Positions 60,380-64,000 of a stretch of 64,000 bases of DNA are shown piece after piece. The stretch covers positions 219,285-283,284 of the forward strand of contig NZ_QMDL01000004.1 of assembly GCF_003336705.1 (NCBI RefSeq). The letters run 5' to 3'. The notes below the pieces were generated by a model that did no database searches, was not told the origin of the DNA, and saw only the letters and a program-made list of their open reading frames with translations. Position 1 is the stretch's first letter. Every line of letters begins with the position of its first letter. The position numbers and the translations under genes are program-made. Origin of the DNA: Marinobacter litoralis (lineage in GTDB: Bacteria > Pseudomonadota > Gammaproteobacteria > Pseudomonadales > Oleiphilaceae).

Positions 60380-60405
60380 TTGATCTGACTGGATAAACGC
60401 AATAC

Positions 60406-63400
60406 ATGATTAGTGCCTGGCTGCTTGTCTTAATATCGATCACTTACATCTCACTGCTGTTTTTGATTGCCTGGGCGGGCGACAAGCATCCGGGGCTGTA
60501 CCGCCACACTCTGGCCCGCACACACATCTATAGCCTTTCTCTGGCCGTCTATTTCACCTCCTGGACGTTCTACGGAGCCGTGGGGCGAGCGACTCAGGAA
60601 GGTTTCGGCTTTGCGTCGATCTACCTCGGCCCGCTGCTGGTTTTCCTCTTTTTTGCCCCGTTACTTCGCCGAATCATCCATATCAGTAAGCGCAACAACA
60701 GCACCTCAATCGCCGATTTCATCGCGTCTCGGTATGGCAAATCCCAGTTGTTAGCGGCCATGGTCGCGGCTGTCGCACTGATCGGCAGCGTGCCCTACAT
60801 CGCCCTGCAGCTTAAAGCTATCGCTTTGGGCTTCAGTGTTTTGTCCGATAACAGCCACCCCCTGCCCGGGCTCAGCACAATCTGGAACGATTCTGCGTGG
60901 TATATCACCCTCACGCTTGCCGTATTTACCGTTCTCTTTGGAACCCGGCACCTGGAATCCACCGAGCACCATCGAGGGATGATTCAGGCTATTGCCTTCG
61001 AATCGTTGATAAAGCTGGTTGCGTTCATCGCGGTCGGGCTGTTCGTTGGCTACGGTTTATTTAACGGATTCGGGGATCTGTTCCAAAAAGCCGCCGATGC
61101 AGATTTCATAGGAACGCTGACCACCGACAGCTTCGATGCACCTGCGTTCATCACTCAAACTCTGGTTGCCATGCTGGCCATCATCTGTCTGCCACGGCAA
61201 TTCCACGTTATGGTGATCGAAAATGCCGATCACCGAGACTTTGATGTCGCCCGATGGGCGATGCCAGTGTATTTGATCATCGCAACCGCGTTTGTTATTC
61301 CGATTGCCGCTGCGGGTCTTTTATACACCGACAGCTTGGGCGCCAATCCCGACATTGTGATTCTGCAGCTTCCAATAATGGCCGGCCAACAATGGCTCGC
61401 TGTACTCGCCTTTCTTGGAGGCGGCTCTGCAGCGGCGGCTATGGTCATTGTCTGCTCCGTCGCCATATCCACTATGGTGAGCAACGAAATCATCATGCCC
61501 GGGCTTCTGAAATTCTTCAGGCCCCGGATGAATCGTCGGGCTGACTTAAGCTACTTGTTACTCACCATTCGGCGCGTCGCTATCTTCGTCGTTTTGCTAA
61601 CCGCCTACGGCTTTTATCGCATGGCGGGGCAAGACTACAGCCTGACAGCCTTCGGCTTGCTCTCTTTCGCGGCCGCCGCGCAGTTCGGACCGGCTCTGGT
61701 TGGTGGCATTTTGTGGCGTCAAGGAAACGCGACAGGGGCGATCTGGGGACTTGGTTTAGGCTTCTCCGTTTGGTGTTACACCCTGTTGTTGCCGGCACTC
61801 GTGTCCACTGGCTGGATAGATGACGGTTTAATCAATCATGGCCTCTTCGGCTTGAGCTGGACGCGACCCACCGCGCTATTTGGGTCGGAACTCGATCAAA
61901 TGACCCATGGCATTCTCTGGAGCCTCGGACTCAATACAGCCGTCTATATACTGCTGTCCCTGATAACCCGCCAACGTATTCGCGAGAAAATTCAGCTTGC
62001 GGCGTTCTTCCAGGAGTTTGATCCTCGGAATGACAACCCCACCAATCCGAGCTGGCAGGGCGAGGTGTTGGTATCCGACCTACAGGCTCTGACCGATCGT
62101 TTTATGGGCGAAGAGCGCTCGGAGAGCGTCTTTCATAACTACGAACGTCGCAACGCGATACGGCTTTACCCGCACCGGGAAGCCTCTACACACCTGAGAA
62201 AGTATATTGAACGACAGCTGGCTTCGGTAATCGGTGCATCAACCGCTCGGGTCGTGCTTGAATCGACTCTCACCGGCCGTGACATGCAGATTGAAGACGT
62301 TGTCAGTATTGTGGATGAAGCGTCCCAGGCTATGACCTTCAGCCGGGAACTTCTGCAATCAGCCATCGAAAACATCAGCTTGGGTGTCTCTGTGGTCAAT
62401 CACCAGCTACAACTCGTTGTGTGGAACCAACGCTATCAAGAGCTTTTTAACTACCCTAAAGGCTATGTCAGGGTCGGGCGCCCGGTCGAAGATCTCATGC
62501 GTTATAACCTGATGAATGCCAATCTGTCCGCTCGACGCATCGATGAAATCATAGAAGACCGTTGTGCCAGTATGCGGGCCGGAGAACCCATGTCTTACGA
62601 GCGCCAACGCCCGGATGGCACCGTCGTGCGCATCGACGGCAGCCCGATTCCGGGTGGAGGCTATGTCACAACCTTCCAGGACATCACTCCAATGCGCCGA
62701 ACCGAGCAGGCGCTAAAGGAAACTAACATCTACCTGGAGCAGCGCGTGCGTGAACGAACACAAGAGCTGCAGGTCATCAACGAGCAAATGCTCAAAGCCA
62801 AGTCAGTGGCAGAGCAAGCAAACCAGAGTAAGACACGATTTTTAGCTGCGGCTAGCCACGACTTGCTGCAGCCGCTGAATGCCGCTCGATTATTTACTTC
62901 TGCCCTATCAGGAAAAGCGGTAAACGGCGAAACGTCAGAACTGATCCAGCATATCGATAGCTCCTTGAGCGCTGCGGAAGAGATCATCAGCACCCTGCTG
63001 GACATATCAAAACTGGATGCAGGCGCCCTGGAACCCGACATTACTGTATTTCCGGTTAATGACCTTCTTAGCCATCTGGCAACGGAATTTTCAGCTATCG
63101 CAAAAGATCAGGGTCTGGAACTCAATGTGGTACCCAGCTCGGCTTGGGTCCGGTCTGATGCAAAGTTACTCAGACGGGCCGTTCAGAACTTCCTGTCCAA
63201 CGCGATCCGGTATTGCGACAGCGGTCGGATTCTAATGGGATGTCGTCGCCTCAAGGGCTACTTAAGAATCGAAATTTGGGATACCGGCCCCGGCATGTCG
63301 GAAGAACAGTTAACCCACATTTTTGAAGAGTTTCGTCGCTTCCAGCACGGACGCGACAAAAAAGGGCTCGGATTGGGCCTCGCCATTGTCGACCGTATCA

Positions 63401-63918
63401 GCGGCATGCTTAGCCACCCGGTAACGGTGCTATCGACACAAGGCAAAGGCAGTGTTTTCGGTATTACCGTACCTCTTACCGCTGCGGAAACAACACGCAC
63501 CGAGGTGGTCCGTAGCCAAACCGGTTCAAGACGCGTCTCAAGCCTTGGCGGCCTGCATGTACTCTGCATTGATAACGACCCAGCTATTCTGCAAGGCATG
63601 GTCGCCCTGCTCGGTAACTGGAAATGCGATGTGACGGCTGCGGAGAGCTTGGAAACCGCCGTTAGCAAGTTAGAAGGGCGTAAGCCGGATATCATCCTCG
63701 CCGACTATCAGTTGGATGACAACCGGAACGGTCTGGACGCGATGGACACAGTGCGGGCAGAGCTCGGACGTCAAATTCCGGGAATACTGATTACCGGGTA
63801 TATGGCACCCGAAGTTCGTGAAGACGCCATCAACCGGGGCTACCAGATTCTATACAAACCCGTTAAGCCAGCAGCTTTAAGGGCTCTGGTCAACAAACTA
63901 CTGAAACAAGCAAAGTAA
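60406..63918 (+). CDS. Hybrid histidine kinase with an SSS transporter sensor domain (CrbS/MxtR type)
   Basis: A 1170-residue hybrid kinase. The N-terminal ~520 residues form a sodium:solute-symporter-like 13-helix domain, followed by a linker, a PAS domain (about 655-770, NISLGVSVVNHQLQLVVWNQ), a coiled coil, HisKA with phospho-acceptor His 818 in AASHDLLQPLNAARLF, HATPase (QNFLSNAIRYC, DTGPGM, KGLGLGLAIV) and a receiver with Asp 1100 in ILADYQL, Thr in LITGY and Lys in LYKPV. CrbS/MxtR kinases control the acetate switch (acs and related genes) with the response regulator CrbR. The symporter operon beside it fits. CrbR is not in this window and may lie beyond 64000. Confidence 0.93.
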   Translation: MISAWLLVLISITYISLLFLIAWAGDKHPGLYRHTLARTHIYSLSLAVYFTSWTFYGAVGRATQEGFGFASIYLGPLLVFLFFAPLLRRIIHISKRNNSTSIADFIASRYGKSQLLAAMVAAVALIGSVPYIALQLKAIALGFSVLSDNSHPLPGLSTIWNDSAWYITLTLAVFTVLFGTRHLESTEHHRGMIQAIAFESLIKLVAFIAVGLFVGYGLFNGFGDLFQKAADADFIGTLTTDSFDAPAFITQTLVAMLAIICLPRQFHVMVIENADHRDFDVARWAMPVYLIIATAFVIPIAAAGLLYTDSLGANPDIVILQLPIMAGQQWLAVLAFLGGGSAAAAMVIVCSVAISTMVSNEIIMPGLLKFFRPRMNRRADLSYLLLTIRRVAIFVVLLTAYGFYRMAGQDYSLTAFGLLSFAAAAQFGPALVGGILWRQGNATGAIWGLGLGFSVWCYTLLLPALVSTGWIDDGLINHGLFGLSWTRPTALFGSELDQMTHGILWSLGLNTAVYILLSLITRQRIREKIQLAAFFQEFDPRNDNPTNPSWQGEVLVSDLQALTDRFMGEERSESVFHNYERRNAIRLYPHREASTHLRKYIERQLASVIGASTARVVLESTLTGRDMQIEDVVSIVDEASQAMTFSRELLQSAIENISLGVSVVNHQLQLVVWNQRYQELFNYPKGYVRVGRPVEDLMRYNLMNANLSARRIDEIIEDRCASMRAGEPMSYERQRPDGTVVRIDGSPIPGGGYVTTFQDITPMRRTEQALKETNIYLEQRVRERTQELQVINEQMLKAKSVAEQANQSKTRFLAAASHDLLQPLNAARLFTSALSGKAVNGETSELIQHIDSSLSAAEEIISTLLDISKLDAGALEPDITVFPVNDLLSHLATEFSAIAKDQGLELNVVPSSAWVRSDAKLLRRAVQNFLSNAIRYCDSGRILMGCRRLKGYLRIEIWDTGPGMSEEQLTHIFEEFRRFQHGRDKKGLGLGLAIVDRISGMLSHPVTVLSTQGKGSVFGITVPLTAAETTRTEVVRSQTGSRRVSSLGGLHVLCIDNDPAILQGMVALLGNWKCDVTAAESLETAVSKLEGRKPDIILADYQLDDNRNGLDAMDTVRAELGRQIPGILITGYMAPEVREDAINRGYQILYKPVKPAALRALVNKLLKQAK

Positions 63919-64000
63919 AAGAGAAATGCCTACTCGATTGCACTGAAAGTTCTATACACGTCTCAAATTTGCAGGTTAGTCCCGTCAAGACCTGTCTATT
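63919..64000. other. Region downstream of the kinase, window edge
   Basis: 82 bp after the kinase stop with no recognisable gene or hairpin. Any following gene starts past the window. Confidence 0.5.

Overview
This window is a gene-dense piece of a gammaproteobacterial chromosome that most resembles Marinobacter or a close marine relative. The basis is gene order and protein content: the pyrG-kdsA-eno-ftsB-ispD-ispF-truD-surE-pcm-nlpD-rpoS block, the rsxABCDGE-nth operon, an ampD-ampE pair beside a DUF1631 gene, wrbA-DUF2069, DUF3080 and mtnB-mtnD-mtnC. Base composition looks even and moderately GC-rich by eye. I see no prophage, insertion sequence, CRISPR array, tRNA or rRNA. Almost everything is core metabolism and cell-envelope biology.

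Layout. 0-11 kb, mainly minus strand: a chemoreceptor with its terminator, AmpE and AmpD (murein recycling), a large DUF1631 protein, then nadC on the plus strand, followed by YqcC-like, an orphan ParA-type ATPase, Hda (DnaA inactivation), a PgsA-like phospholipid enzyme and a DUF2066 protein. 11-25 kb: purM-purN and a DUF3108 protein (plus), avtA, a YjaG/DUF416 protein, dcd and apbC (minus), then metG and the Rnf/Rsx electron-transport operon ending in nth (plus). 26-44 kb, all minus: a chalcone-isomerase-like secreted protein, rpoS, nlpD, a DUF368 transporter, pcm, surE, truD, ispF, ispD, ftsB, eno, kdsA, pyrG, tilS, accA, dnaE and a TlpA-type lipoprotein. 45-48 kb, plus: arsC, wrbA, DUF2069 and an orphan GspE/PilB-type ATPase. 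48-54.7 kb, minus: DUF3080 lipoprotein, the methionine-salvage genes mtnC/mtnD/mtnB, a two-subunit molybdenum hydroxylase, a tiny repeat lipoprotein and an Smr-domain protein. 54.9-64 kb, plus: a cNMP/CBS/DUF294 protein, a DnaQ-like exonuclease, a DUF4212 + sodium:solute symporter pair, a small two-TM protein and a hybrid kinase whose sensor domain is itself a symporter (CrbS/MxtR type). This last block reads as an acetate/short-chain-acid uptake and sensing locus.

The most unusual signal is a family of three intergenic palindromic elements (16336-16441, 33777-33883, 35707-35820). Each has a nearly identical 53-54 bp core containing two small hairpins with the same TCCA loop. The core is enclosed by 26-30 bp inverted arms that are self-complementary within each copy but unrelated between copies. 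A conserved core in locus-specific arms is not what an ordinary terminator, REP or MITE looks like. Lesser points: a possible 24-codon leader peptide directly ahead of the symporter operon, a helically phased direct repeat between nadC and the DUF1631 gene, a 24-bp perfect palindrome acting as the nth terminator, and an EF-hand-like loop inside the symporter.
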